Positions 6,975 to 15,065 of a stretch of 32,156 nucleotides of DNA are shown here, in pieces. How positions within the stretch are numbered: position 1 is the stretch's first letter; every line of letters begins with the position of its first letter. The DNA lies in NCBI GenBank assembly GCA_017478855.1, contig JAFVCX010000111.1:1-32156 (forward strand), read 5' to 3'. The translations under genes and the position numbers were made by a program. A model generated the notes under the pieces. It was not told the DNA's origin. It saw only the letters and a program-made list of their open reading frames with translations, and did no database searches. The stretch comes from Muribaculaceae bacterium (GTDB lineage Bacteria > Bacteroidota > Bacteroidia > Bacteroidales > Muribaculaceae).

Positions 6975-9422
6975 ATGAAAAAAACGTTTGCAGCTTTTTT
7001 GATGGCAACCTGCGTTGCGACAACGGCATGGGCCAGCATCACCATTGGTGGTAAGGAATATGCCGCCGACACACTCGTGCGCCGCCAGATTGGGCCGGGC
7101 ATCATGCACACCATGATGCGGCTGCCCGATTTTCCTCTGAATGTCTACATCCTTGAAACCGATGTGACCAACCCCGCCAACCGCGTGGAAAGCACCATAG
7201 GCTACGACCAAGTGGGGCGCACCGAGGCTCTTGTGAATGCCGCCAAGCGGCACACCACGGCCACCAAGCGGCCGGTAGCAGCCTGCAATGCCAACTTCTG
7301 GATTGTGAGCGGCAGCGGTGCCCCCCTCAGCACTTATGGCACCGGCACGCCGCTGGGATGTGTGGTGCGTAACGACACCACCTATGTGAACTCTCCCACC
7401 ACCACCGATGGTTTCAATGGAGGACCTTGGAACACCGGAGCCACGGCCATCACAGCCGATCGCGTGTATGTGGGCCGCTGGATGTGGGCAGGGACGGTAC
7501 GTTCGCCCAAGATTAACGGCGGCGAAGCGCTGACCTATCACAACATCAACCGCCGATGCAAAAGCGGTGAAATGGCCCTGTGGAACCGTGGATACTCGGC
7601 CACACGCGAGTTTGAAAACAACTGGACCGGCCACAATGAGCGTGGCGACAACGAGAGCGACAACTACTACCTGATGATGAAAGAAGGCAGCAACTGGGCC
7701 GTGGGCAAAGACATGACCTTTGTGGTGAAGAAAATCATTCGCAACGCCGACCGGCAGACATTGGGCGACTATGATGCCTGCCTCACTGCCGCCAAAGGCG
7801 ACCTCAAAACAGCCATGACAGCCCTCGAAGAAGGCGATGAAATTGTCGTCACCACGGCTTGGACCACCTACGACACCTATGTGGCTGAAACGCCCGTCAT
7901 CGAAAACATGGTGGAGGGCAACGCGCCAGTGTTGCATCGCGGGCAGCTCGACCCTCGCAACTACAACGAAGCCTATAACACCATGGTGTATTCGCGCACG
8001 GCCTATGGCACCAACGCCGAAGGCACGCGCCTCTACATGATTGTGATTGACAAGAGCACCAGCAAAAAATATGGCGTATCGGCTGGCTGCACCACCGAGC
8101 AAATGTGTCAAATTTTGCAAAGCGTGTGCCCCGACGTAACCGAGGTTGCCAACTATGATGCCGGCGGTTCGGCCGAGATGATGGTGCGCGGAGAAATCAT
8201 CAACACCACCACCGAGGGCACACCGCGTGCTGTGGCATCGGGCATGATGCTGGTGGCCGTGGGCGAAGAAGACAACACGTTGGCCTCCATCGCTTTCGAC
8301 GAATATCGCATCAATGCGCCGGTTTACTCATCGTCAACGCCACGCATTCTCGGATACAATGCGCGTGGAGAACTCATCGACGAGGATGTGCAAGGATTCA
8401 CTTTGAGTTGCGACGAGCATCTGGGCCACACCGAGGGGTCGACGTTCATCGCCGGTGGCGAGGACGGTCATGGACTGCTCACCGCCACGCTCAATGGCAT
8501 GACCGCCACAGTGCCGGTGCGCACGCTGGCCGCGCAACCTGCCATTTCGATTAAACCTTGCATTGTGATCGACGACCGCGAATATGCCGTGGATGTGACT
8601 GCCACCGTCAACAACGTCACCTATAACTACGACCCCACCAAGCTGGGGTGGAACATCGACAATCCTGAGGTGGCCACCATCACCAGCGGGACCCTGCGCG
8701 GAGTGGCCAACGGCACCACCACGCTGCACTGCACCATAGGCGACCTCACCGATGAGGTGGAAGTGCGCACTCAGATAAGCGATGTGCCCTATCAATATCA
8801 AGACTGGAGCGATTGGACCCTCAAAGGCTCCGGCGCAAAAAACATCAAGCTCGACGAGAACGGCACCGTAGCCTTCACCTATAGTGGCGGACGCGCTCCT
8901 TACTTGCAGATGCGTAAAGAAATTGAGTTCTACGGTTTGCCCGACACGATTGGAGTGACCTTCACCAGCACTGTTCCCGTGGATTATGTGCAGATCGACA
9001 TGCGCAACCGCTACTTCACCACCGCCCACTATGTGAAGCACGGCGAAGACACCGGTTTTGAGGCCGGCAAAGAATATACCGTGGCCTTTGATCTTGCCGC
9101 GATGGGCGGCACAGAGAATGTGGGCACCTATCCTCTCACCATGAATGAGTTGCGCTTTGTGCCCTCAAAAAATGGAGAAACGGGTGAACACACGATTGCC
9201 ATCAAGCGGTTTTTTGCCCACTACAATGTGACCGGCACCGGAATCAAGGGCGATGTGAATGGCGATGGTCAGGTGGACGTAATCGACGCGAACACGCTCA
9301 TCAACATCGTGCTGGGCAAAGACGATGCCGAGAAATATGCCGGCCGTGCCAACGTGAACGGCGTGGGCGACATCGATGTGAGCGATGTGAATGGGCTGAT
9401 TAATATCATCTTGGGCAAATAG
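6975..9422 (+). CDS. Secreted phosphodiester glycosidase (NAGPA/DUF2233-like) with C-terminal dockerin-like domain
   Basis: 815 residues from the ATG at 6975 (an in-frame TTG at 6966 precedes it); MKKTFAAFLMATCVATTAWA is a clear signal peptide. The first ~420 residues look like a phosphodiester glycosidase domain, ending in the family's NYDAGGSAEMMVRGEIIN and RAVASGMMLV blocks (NLDGGGSS-type active site). Members such as NAGPA (uncovering enzyme) cleave GlcNAc-phosphodiesters; the substrate here is unknown. Middle regions look like beta-sandwich or Ig-like modules (about 430-760). The last 60 residues are a dockerin-I-like pair of calcium loops, GDVNGDGQVDVIDANTLI and ANVNGVGDIDVSDVNGLI. It is monocistronic, with a strong terminator at 9450-9496. 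Confidence 0.82.
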   Translation: MKKTFAAFLMATCVATTAWASITIGGKEYAADTLVRRQIGPGIMHTMMRLPDFPLNVYILETDVTNPANRVESTIGYDQVGRTEALVNAAKRHTTATKRPVAACNANFWIVSGSGAPLSTYGTGTPLGCVVRNDTTYVNSPTTTDGFNGGPWNTGATAITADRVYVGRWMWAGTVRSPKINGGEALTYHNINRRCKSGEMALWNRGYSATREFENNWTGHNERGDNESDNYYLMMKEGSNWAVGKDMTFVVKKIIRNADRQTLGDYDACLTAAKGDLKTAMTALEEGDEIVVTTAWTTYDTYVAETPVIENMVEGNAPVLHRGQLDPRNYNEAYNTMVYSRTAYGTNAEGTRLYMIVIDKSTSKKYGVSAGCTTEQMCQILQSVCPDVTEVANYDAGGSAEMMVRGEIINTTTEGTPRAVASGMMLVAVGEEDNTLASIAFDEYRINAPVYSSSTPRILGYNARGELIDEDVQGFTLSCDEHLGHTEGSTFIAGGEDGHGLLTATLNGMTATVPVRTLAAQPAISIKPCIVIDDREYAVDVTATVNNVTYNYDPTKLGWNIDNPEVATITSGTLRGVANGTTTLHCTIGDLTDEVEVRTQISDVPYQYQDWSDWTLKGSGAKNIKLDENGTVAFTYSGGRAPYLQMRKEIEFYGLPDTIGVTFTSTVPVDYVQIDMRNRYFTTAHYVKHGEDTGFEAGKEYTVAFDLAAMGGTENVGTYPLTMNELRFVPSKNGETGEHTIAIKRFFAHYNVTGTGIKGDVNGDGQVDVIDANTLINIVLGKDDAEKYAGRANVNGVGDIDVSDVNGLINIILGK

Positions 9423-9449
9423 ACGGCCGAAGCGTCAAGACCCATTTCA

Positions 9450-9496
9450 TGCGATGAGGGTGTCATTAAACAGTTGGCATCCTCATCGCATTTTTT
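9450..9496 (+). terminator. Terminator of the phosphodiester glycosidase gene
   Basis: TGCGATGAGG (9450-9459) pairs with CCTCATCGCA (9481-9490), and the stem extends inward with G-T pairs. TTTTTT follows. The convergent DedA gene ends inside the T-run (stop at 9496-9498). Confidence 0.85.
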
Positions 9497-9963
9497 CACA
9501 GCAACGCCGCAATGCCTATGGTGGCCGCGATAATGATCCCATAGCGCAAAGCTTTCCCTATGGTCATTGCCAGTGTGGTGACTGCCAGATTGGCACGCAT
9601 AAGTCCCAAAGCCACCGTGAGGGCGCTGCCCAGCACCGGAACAAAGGCAAAAAATGCCACCCACGCGCCTCGTCCGGCAATGAAGCGATGGGCACGCTCA
9701 AGTTTTTCGTGGCTCACATGGGCGTAACGTTCAATCCACTCCATATTGCCCAGAGTGCCCAGCCAGTAGCAAGTGAGCCCGCCCAGCACATTGCCGGCTG
9801 TGGCAGCCACAAGGCACAGCCACGGGTTCAGGTGCAGCGGCCCCACACAAGCCACCAGCACCGCCTCACTGCTCAAGGGCACTATGCTGCCCGCGATAAA
9901 GGCACTCACAAACATGCCCCAAGCCCCAAACTGGATGAGAAAATGCACCAATGCGTCGATCAT
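9496..9963 (-). CDS. DedA/VTT-family small membrane protein (YqaA-like)
   Basis: 155 residues from the ATG at 9963; a TTG 18 bases further upstream is less likely. Several hydrophobic segments surround the family signature in PLSSEAVLVACV and the glycine-rich AGNVLGGLTCYWLGTLG, then a loop (HVSHEKLERAHRFIAGRGAW) and FVPVLGSALTVALGLMRAN. VTT/DedA proteins are probable lipid scramblases or flippases; the YqaA subgroup is short like this one. It is convergent with the glycosidase gene, sharing its terminator region. No clear TAnnTTTG box is seen directly upstream. Confidence 0.85.
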   Translation of the reverse strand: MIDALVHFLIQFGAWGMFVSAFIAGSIVPLSSEAVLVACVGPLHLNPWLCLVAATAGNVLGGLTCYWLGTLGNMEWIERYAHVSHEKLERAHRFIAGRGAWVAFFAFVPVLGSALTVALGLMRANLAVTTLAMTIGKALRYGIIIAATIGIAALL

Positions 9964-10113
9964 ACGCTCATTTCCCTGCAAAAATCATGCGAGGTGACAA
10001 AAAGGACACACAGCGGTGCGGTGTTGGCATAAAAAAGTGGACAAACTTCGAAAGTCTGCCCACAGAGAAATCAATAAGTATTTTGTGTGTATGAGATTGT
10101 GGTCAATTACGAG

Positions 10114-10623
10114 TCAATCGCCGCAGCACGACTTGCTCGGGCCTTTGCAACAGCCCTCTTTGCCTCCGCCTTTACCTGCATCTTCCCTGCGAGGAGGACG
10201 CTGCTTCTTCAGCTCGGCATATTTGGCCTTTTGATCGGCCGTGAGCACGGCCTCAATCTTAGCCTCCGTTTCAGGATTGGGACGCATGTGAGGTCCGCGC
10301 GGCCCTCCCTTGTGGCCTTTGAATTGAGCTTTGCCCTCGCCACTATCCAACTTTTCTTGTGGCGGCTGCGGCTTGGCCTTCTGCATGTCCTTGCGAGCTT
10401 CTTTCATCTGCTTCATCTCGTCGGCATAGATGGCCGTGATGGCCGCCTTTTGGTCGGCGGTGAGCTGAAGCTCCTTGTCGAGTTGGTTAACACGCATCTC
10501 CACCATCTGCTCCGGCGTGGGCCGGCCTTTGTGGCGCGGTGCGTTTTGCGATACTTCTTGCGCATTGACACCCATTGTGGCACTCAATGCGATGGCAATA
10601 GCCAAAATCATGTGTTTCATCAT
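10114..10623 (-). CDS. Spy-like periplasmic protein with LTxxQ motifs and a Cys-rich tail
   Basis: 169 residues; signal peptide MMKHMILAIAIALSATMGVNAQ. Two LTADQK motifs (near residues 53 and 126) lie in a charged helical region (ADEMKQMKEARKDMQKA), as in Spy/CpxP-type periplasmic chaperones and Bacteroidota DUF4890-like proteins. The C-terminus is odd: Gly-rich and then GCCKGPSKSCCGD, with four cysteines in the last 11 residues, suggesting metal binding or disulfides. A perfect 16-bp palindrome lies 45 bases upstream of the start (10668-10683), a candidate operator. The lipoprotein gene at 10711 is just upstream on the same strand but has its own promoter. A role in envelope or metal stress is inference. 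Confidence 0.7.
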   Translation of the reverse strand: MMKHMILAIAIALSATMGVNAQEVSQNAPRHKGRPTPEQMVEMRVNQLDKELQLTADQKAAITAIYADEMKQMKEARKDMQKAKPQPPQEKLDSGEGKAQFKGHKGGPRGPHMRPNPETEAKIEAVLTADQKAKYAELKKQRPPRREDAGKGGGKEGCCKGPSKSCCGD

Positions 10624-10667
10624 TTTAATTTGTTTTTAAGAAATGAATAAAATAGTTAGATAGAAAA

Positions 10668-10683
10668 ATGTAACCGGTTACAT
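10668..10683. promoter_or_regulatory. Perfect 16-bp palindrome, candidate operator
   Basis: ATGTAACCGGTTACAT is its own reverse complement. It lies between the lipoprotein gene and the Spy-like gene, where the latter's promoter should be (minus strand TACATTTTT overlaps it). A dimeric repressor or activator site is the simplest reading. Confidence 0.5.
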
Positions 10684-10710
10684 AATCAGTATAATTGTGT
10701 GTCTTCCTTA

Positions 10711-11133
10711 TCATTGCTGATAGCCCACCACCTGATAGCGCACGGTGCGATTCATGCCGCTGCCGGTGCTCACCACCTTGTAGTAAACGCCATTCACCAA
10801 AAAGAGTTGCTCATTGCGCACGGTGATGGTGCGCACGTTGCGCGAGGGCAATGAGTTCACATAGCTTCCCAGCGCGGGGCGGTTGGCATAACGGCTATTA
10901 TTGTTATAGTAACTGCCGCTGTTGCCGCGGGGATCGGTGGTGTAACGCCCATTATTGCCGTTATTATTGCCGTTCCACTGGCCATAGCGGTCGTCGGGAG
11001 GAGGCGTGGGCCGTCCATTGGGATCGTTCATCTCGGGACGGTCACGATAAGAGCCGCCCGTGGTGTCTTGCATGTTGGTCCAGCAGCTGGTGAGCATGGT
11101 CACCGCAATGGCTGCAAATAATATCTTTTTCAT
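10711..11133 (-). CDS. Small lipoprotein with Asn/Gly-rich linker and a C-terminal beta domain
   Basis: 140 residues. The signal peptide ends in a lipobox (MKKILFAAIAVTMLTSC, Cys at 17). A low-complexity stretch follows, rich in Asn, Gly, Pro and Tyr (residues about 30-85: PPPDDRYGQWNGNNNGNNG). Then comes a small domain, NEQLFLVNGVYYKVVSTGSG and RYQVVGYQ, a beta-hairpin motif I know from Bacteroidota envelope proteins in which a variable front precedes 'xFLVNGVYYK'. It probably sits on the periplasmic or surface face of a membrane. Promoter at 11187-11217. Function unknown. Confidence 0.75.
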   Translation of the reverse strand: MKKILFAAIAVTMLTSCWTNMQDTTGGSYRDRPEMNDPNGRPTPPPDDRYGQWNGNNNGNNGRYTTDPRGNSGSYYNNNSRYANRPALGSYVNSLPSRNVRTITVRNEQLFLVNGVYYKVVSTGSGMNRTVRYQVVGYQQ

Positions 11134-11186
11134 CGTCGCAATAATTTTAGAAGTGAATATTCTCTGTTTGTCTCCTTTTCACGTTG

Positions 11187-11217
11187 CAAAAATAATGCGA
11201 AAAAATGGTCATGTCAA
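11187..11217 (-). promoter_or_regulatory. Promoter of the lipoprotein gene
   Basis: On the minus strand the -7 box TATTTTTG (11187-11194) and TTG (11215-11217) are 20 bases apart. The predicted leader is about 45 bases. Confidence 0.65.
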
Positions 11218-11572
11218 GTCCTTTTGAGCCAAGTCAAGACCAAAAGCCGCAATACAAAGACCAATGAGCCAATCACATATACCAAACCGCCGCCCTCTCC
11301 AAAGTCCCAACCACAAAGAAATCCAGTTTTTTCGTCATTCTTTGCCTTTTGCGCATATTCCAGCACTTGCTCTGCCTTTGCCGGCCGCCGTGTCAAGAAA
11401 TTTATTTAAGTGCATTCCGATGGCGACCATCGCCTCACCCTTCGCCGCCAAATGGGTTAAGTCACGCCAAACCAAACAGTAACACAATTTCTTGATGGCT
11501 CATCTTGAAAGATTAGCAGATGTTAAAAATCAGGTGTTTTTGCTTAAAAATCTTCGTTATCGGGGCCGGGGA
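11218..11572. other. Intergenic stretch without a supported gene
   Basis: A minus-strand frame of 60 codons (11214-11396, hydrophobic at its C-terminus) starts only at a TTG, has no visible promoter and no family resemblance I recognise, and overlaps the lipoprotein promoter. I do not call it a gene. The rest is spacer leading to the promoter at 11573. Confidence 0.4.
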
Positions 11573-11604
11573 TTGGCTAAAACGGGATTTTTTTCGTAAT
11601 TTTG
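11573..11604 (+). promoter_or_regulatory. Promoter of the glycogen-synthase-like gene; decides the start
   Basis: TTG at 11573-11575 and TAATTTTG at 11597-11604, 21 bases apart. The box lies downstream of an in-frame ATG at 11520, so that ATG cannot be the start; the ATG at 11634 is used. Confidence 0.75.
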
Positions 11605-11633
11605 CATACTTAAACCAAGCATTCGTCAAAATT

Positions 11634-12440
11634 ATGGAAGTAAAGAAAGCATTATTTATTTCACAGGAGATTACTCCCTATCTGCCCGAAACGCCCATGT
11701 CGCTCATGGGTCGCGATTTGCCGCAAGGCATTCAGGAGCGTGGGGTTGAGGTGCGCACTTTCATGCCCAAATATGGCTACATCAATGAGCGTCGCAACCA
11801 GTTGCACGAGGTCATCAGGCTTTCAGGGATGAATCTGATTATTGACGATAGCGACCACCCGCTCATCATCAAGGTGGCCACGATGCAACCCTCGCGCATG
11901 CAGGTGTATTTCATCTATAATGACGACTATTTTGCCAACGTCATGACCAAAGAGCTTGAAACGATGACCTCGCATGCCAACAACGACGAGCGCAGCATCT
12001 TTTATGTGCGTGGTGTGATTGAAACCATCAGGAAGCTCCGCTGGGAGCCCAGCGTGATCCAGTGCAGTGGCTGGATATCGGCGTTGGCACCCATGTATAT
12101 GCGCGAAATCTTCAGCGATGACCCCTCTTTCCGCGATTCCAAAATAGTTTATACGCTATGGAATGACGCATTCACCGAACCATTGAGCGACCGCTTGGCC
12201 GATAAGTTGCGCCAAGACGGCATCAGCGACGAGGCGTTGCGCGACATCATGGGCAAGCCGGTGGATTACTTGGCACTCACCAAGCTCGCCATCGAGCACA
12301 GCGATGCCATTGCCCAATGCAGCCCCGAGGTGATGCCTGAAGTGCTTGAACTGGCCAAAGCGTCGGGCCTTCCCTTCCTGCCCTATCAAGGTGAAGAAGG
12401 CTATGTGGAAAGTTTCTCAAAATTCTATGAGTCGCTCTGA
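11634..12440 (+). CDS. Short glycogen/starch-synthase-like protein, probably non-catalytic
   Basis: 268 residues. It resembles the N-terminal Rossmann domain of GT5 glycogen synthases (KKALFISQEITPYLPETPMS then GRDLPQGIQERGVEVRTFMPKYGYINER). The C-terminal GT-B domain is missing, and the KTGGL loop that binds ADP-glucose in GlgA is replaced by PETPM. This short form is a conserved Bacteroidota gene, usually annotated 'glycogen/starch synthase', and as here precedes a DUF4270 lipoprotein gene. A binding or regulatory role is more likely than synthesis; this is inference. The gene has its own promoter; the downstream gene follows after 57 bases with no terminator, so they probably form an operon. 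Confidence 0.8.
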   Translation: MEVKKALFISQEITPYLPETPMSLMGRDLPQGIQERGVEVRTFMPKYGYINERRNQLHEVIRLSGMNLIIDDSDHPLIIKVATMQPSRMQVYFIYNDDYFANVMTKELETMTSHANNDERSIFYVRGVIETIRKLRWEPSVIQCSGWISALAPMYMREIFSDDPSFRDSKIVYTLWNDAFTEPLSDRLADKLRQDGISDEALRDIMGKPVDYLALTKLAIEHSDAIAQCSPEVMPEVLELAKASGLPFLPYQGEEGYVESFSKFYESL

Positions 12441-12497
12441 TGTTTTGGGACACATTTGAATCATTATAAGTTATTTAGCAATCTTTTTTAGAGAGAA

Positions 12498-13907
12498 ATG
12501 AGACAATCCATTACTGTGGTACTTGCATGGATGCTGCTCGCCGCAATCTTCCCGGCAATGTACTCATGTACTGATGAAAACATAGGGTCTTCACTGGCCG
12601 AAACACGTGTGTCGATTATTGAGGACTCCTCTTTTGTCATCACAGGAACTTCGGTGCGCAACGAGCGACTGCTCTCGCGCACGAGCACCCAACTCTTGGG
12701 CATCATCAAGAGCAATGGCTATGGCACTTTGCGGAGCGATGTGGTCACACAATTTATGCCCGCGATGGCTATTGACACATCGGGCGTTTCGACCGACATG
12801 ATTGATTCTTGCCGCCTGCGCCTGCGCATTCCCGTCACAGGCGGATTTACCGGCGACTCTTTGGCGCCCATGCGCCTGCGCGTGTACAAGCTGAATAAGC
12901 CGCTTCCCGGCACGCTTTATAGTGACTTTGACGCAAGCGACTATTATGACGCGGCCGATCTGCTGGGCGAAACCCCTTACTCGGCGGCATCGACCACTTT
13001 CCAATACGACACACAGCTGCAAGTGCTTTATCGCTCGGTGAGCGTGCCTTTGCCCGTGAGCCTCGCACAAGAGATCTTCACCGAATACGGTAAAAATCCC
13101 GACACCTTTAAGTCGCCCAGCAAATTCGCCCAGTTTTTTCCGGGCATCTACATTACCAACAGCTTTGGCAGTGGCCGCATGATGAACTATGAGCGCACCG
13201 AACTTGACGTGTATTATCGCCGTCACTTGGTGACCGACACTATAGACTCTATTCAGACGGGGCTGGTGCAAACCTACCTCTCGGCCTCGCCCGAAGCGTT
13301 GCAAACCAACATCATTCACCTGAATGTGGACGACCAGATCACAAGCATGGTAAGCGATGGAGATGCCATTCTGATGGCACCGGCCGGCTATGAGGTGCAA
13401 ATGAGATTTCCCATTCAAGATGTGATAGATAGCTATAAGAAACGCTCGTCGGGCAGTTTGTCGTCGATCAGCTCACTTGAATTGCAAATTCCGGTGGAGA
13501 ACACCGCCAGCGATTACGACATCGCCCCTCCGACCTATTTGCTCATGGTGAAAACCTCGATGAAAGACGAGTTTGTGGCCGGCGACAGCCTGACCAACAA
13601 CAAGGACTCGTTCTACGCCGTGTATGACGCTACCAACAAGTGCTACACCTTTAGCGGCATGCGCGATTATATCCTTGACATCTTGAATAACCGAGGGGGC
13701 GTGGCCACAGAGGACGACGTCAATCTCTCGGCTGTGGCGGTGGACATTTCAAGCTACACGCCCACGTCGAGCTACTATTATTACGGCACAGCGGCCACAT
13801 CGATTGTAACCAAGATTGCCCCGCAGGTGTCGAAGCCGGCCATTGCCAAGCTGCGCCTCGACAAAGCAAAAGTCAAGATTACTTACAGCACACTAAGCAT
13901 GGATTGA
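12498..13907 (+). CDS. DUF4270-family lipoprotein
   Basis: 469 residues. A signal peptide ends in a lipobox-like MYSC (Cys at about 24), followed by TDENIGSS, whose acidic residues fit the Bacteroidota signal that sends lipoproteins to the outer surface. The body matches my memory of DUF4270: VSIIEDSSFVITGTSVRN, QFMPAM, DSCRLRLRIP, RLRVYKLNKPLP, PGIYITNSFGSGRM, and a C-terminal end that contains KLRLDKAKVKITYS. The family is beta-rich and of unknown role. It follows the glycogen-synthase-like gene, its usual neighbour, with a start 57 bases downstream. Confidence 0.85.
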   Translation: MRQSITVVLAWMLLAAIFPAMYSCTDENIGSSLAETRVSIIEDSSFVITGTSVRNERLLSRTSTQLLGIIKSNGYGTLRSDVVTQFMPAMAIDTSGVSTDMIDSCRLRLRIPVTGGFTGDSLAPMRLRVYKLNKPLPGTLYSDFDASDYYDAADLLGETPYSAASTTFQYDTQLQVLYRSVSVPLPVSLAQEIFTEYGKNPDTFKSPSKFAQFFPGIYITNSFGSGRMMNYERTELDVYYRRHLVTDTIDSIQTGLVQTYLSASPEALQTNIIHLNVDDQITSMVSDGDAILMAPAGYEVQMRFPIQDVIDSYKKRSSGSLSSISSLELQIPVENTASDYDIAPPTYLLMVKTSMKDEFVAGDSLTNNKDSFYAVYDATNKCYTFSGMRDYILDILNNRGGVATEDDVNLSAVAVDISSYTPTSSYYYYGTAATSIVTKIAPQVSKPAIAKLRLDKAKVKITYSTLSMD

Positions 13908-13961
13908 GGTTCGCCCACAAGGGTAAAACTTCTTCAAAACCGAAAAAAACAGGGCACAAAG

Positions 13962-13992
13962 TTGGCCGTTTTACTAAAAATGATTACCTTTG
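13962..13992 (+). promoter_or_regulatory. Promoter of tRNA-Thr
   Basis: TTG at 13962-13964 and TACCTTTG at 13985-13992, 20 bases apart. Between it and the tRNA lies a short inverted repeat, GCAATGC (13999-14005) with GCATTGC (14013-14019), probably a leader hairpin removed during processing. Confidence 0.75.
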
Positions 13993-14023
13993 CACCCGCA
14001 ATGCAAAGTGACGCATTGCATTA

Positions 14024-14096
14024 GCCGCAATAGCTCAGTCGGTAGAGCATTTCATTCGTAACGAAAAGGTCGCGGGTTCGAGTCCCGCTCGCGGCT
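14024..14096 (+). tRNA. tRNA-Thr (anticodon CGT)
   Basis: Cloverleaf: acceptor GCCGC..GCGGC, D arm GCTC..GAGC, anticodon loop TTCGTAA giving CGT, T arm GCGGG-TTCGAGT-CCCGC, discriminator T; CCA is not encoded. It reads ACG. Own promoter upstream and terminator directly downstream. Confidence 0.95.
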
Positions 14097-14097
14097 C

Positions 14098-14137
14098 AAC
14101 AGCCAGCCACCAAAGAGTGGCTGGCTGGTTTTTTTCT
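14098..14137 (+). terminator. Terminator of tRNA-Thr
   Basis: CAGCCAGCCAC (14100-14110) pairs with GTGGCTGGCTG (14117-14127), loop CAAAGA, followed by GGTTTTTTT. Starts 3 bases after the tRNA. Confidence 0.9.
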
Positions 14138-14209
14138 TGTGGCGCCGACACTCTCCATACTTGCCTTTTTTTGTAGATATCCACTCTTTAAGAAAAAATC
14201 TGTGGCCTC

Positions 14210-14251
14210 AGAAAGAAGCAGGCGAGAACAAAATTGTGTCCCCGCCTGCTT
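14210..14251 (-). terminator. Terminator of the Bax-inhibitor-1 gene
   Basis: On the minus strand AAGCAGGCG (14251-14243) pairs with CGCCTGCTT (14224-14216), followed by CTTTCT. It lies 22 bases after the stop of the gene. Confidence 0.6.
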
Positions 14252-14273
14252 AAATGCGCTTTTATCTATAAGG

Positions 14274-15005
14274 TTAATTGTCGCGACCGAAAATGCGAAG
14301 CAAATAGATAAACAAATTGATGAAATCAAGATAAAGCGATAGAGCACCCATCGTGGCCACCTTGCCCACTTGGCTGGGGTCGGTCATCTCGGCCATGCGC
14401 TTGATGCTTTGGGTATCCCAAGCGGTTAGTCCCACAAAGATGGCAATGCCTGCCAAGCTGATGATCCATTCCATCGTGCTGCTGTGCAAGAATATGTTGA
14501 CCACCGCACAGATAATCAGTCCCACCAGTGCCATGACCAGAAACGAGCCAAATTTGCTCAAATCTTGCTTGGTTACATAGCCAAAGAGGCACATCGCTCC
14601 AAAGGTGCCAGCCGTGATGAGGAAAGTGGTGGCAATGGACGAGGCCGTGTAGATGAGAAAGATGGGAGTGAGCGTGAGGCCATTGAGCATGCTATACACA
14701 TAGAACAAGAGAGTGGCCATGCTTTGCGACATCTTGTTGATGCGTGCCGTGAGCCAAATGACCAAGCCCAGCTCTGCAGCAGCCAGAATCCAAAATGCGA
14801 ATCGGTTGCCGAAAAACATCGTCATGAGCGACTCGTTGGTCATCACAAAGAATGAAGTGAGAGCCGTGACGAGCAGGCCTAAAAACATTTTGCCAAACAC
14901 GCGACGCATCACGCGAGCCACATAGGCACGCATGGTCAGTTCGTTCTCGGCTTCGGCAGCAGTGGCATAGCCTTGCTGATAAGGATAATTATTGAAGTTA
15001 TTCAT
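14274..15005 (-). CDS. Bax inhibitor-1/YccA family membrane protein
   Basis: 243 residues from the ATG at 15005; a TTG 21 bases upstream is in frame but less likely. An N-terminal hydrophilic part (NNYPYQQGYATAAEAENELTMRAYVARVMRRVF) precedes seven hydrophobic segments. The family's features are visible: NGLTLTPIFLIYTASSIATTFLITAGTFGAMCLFGY, and near the end AWDTQSIKRMAE and SLYLDFINLFIYLLRIFG. BI-1 proteins are inner-membrane, pH-sensitive calcium-leak-like channels; bacterial YccA also interacts with FtsH. It lies downstream of argS on the same strand with a 60-base gap. No clear promoter box lies in that gap. Confidence 0.93.
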   Translation of the reverse strand: MNNFNNYPYQQGYATAAEAENELTMRAYVARVMRRVFGKMFLGLLVTALTSFFVMTNESLMTMFFGNRFAFWILAAAELGLVIWLTARINKMSQSMATLLFYVYSMLNGLTLTPIFLIYTASSIATTFLITAGTFGAMCLFGYVTKQDLSKFGSFLVMALVGLIICAVVNIFLHSSTMEWIISLAGIAIFVGLTAWDTQSIKRMAEMTDPSQVGKVATMGALSLYLDFINLFIYLLRIFGRDN

Positions 15006-15065
15006 AATCGTGTTAGTTTTTGTCAATCAAAGAGTGATTTGCAAAAATCGTGCCAGCATGAAGGA

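Noticed and set aside
6885-8120. Long minus-strand open frame opposite the phosphodiester glycosidase gene
   Set aside because: It is the GC-rich antisense shadow of a gene with clear domains. Only its last ~55 codons (6705-6872), outside the glycosidase gene, look like a real protein and are annotated as a remnant.
11214-11396. 60-codon minus-strand frame with a hydrophobic C-terminus
   Set aside because: TTG start only, overlaps the lipoprotein promoter, no family recognised; left as intergenic.
11520-11633. Upstream ATG for the glycogen-synthase-like gene
   Set aside because: The -7 box at 11597-11604 lies downstream of it, so it would not be on the transcript; the family N-terminus begins at 11634.
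12591-13418. 275-codon minus-strand frame opposite the DUF4270 gene
   Set aside because: His/Arg/Gly-rich low-quality sequence typical of antisense reading; the DUF4270 frame explains the DNA.
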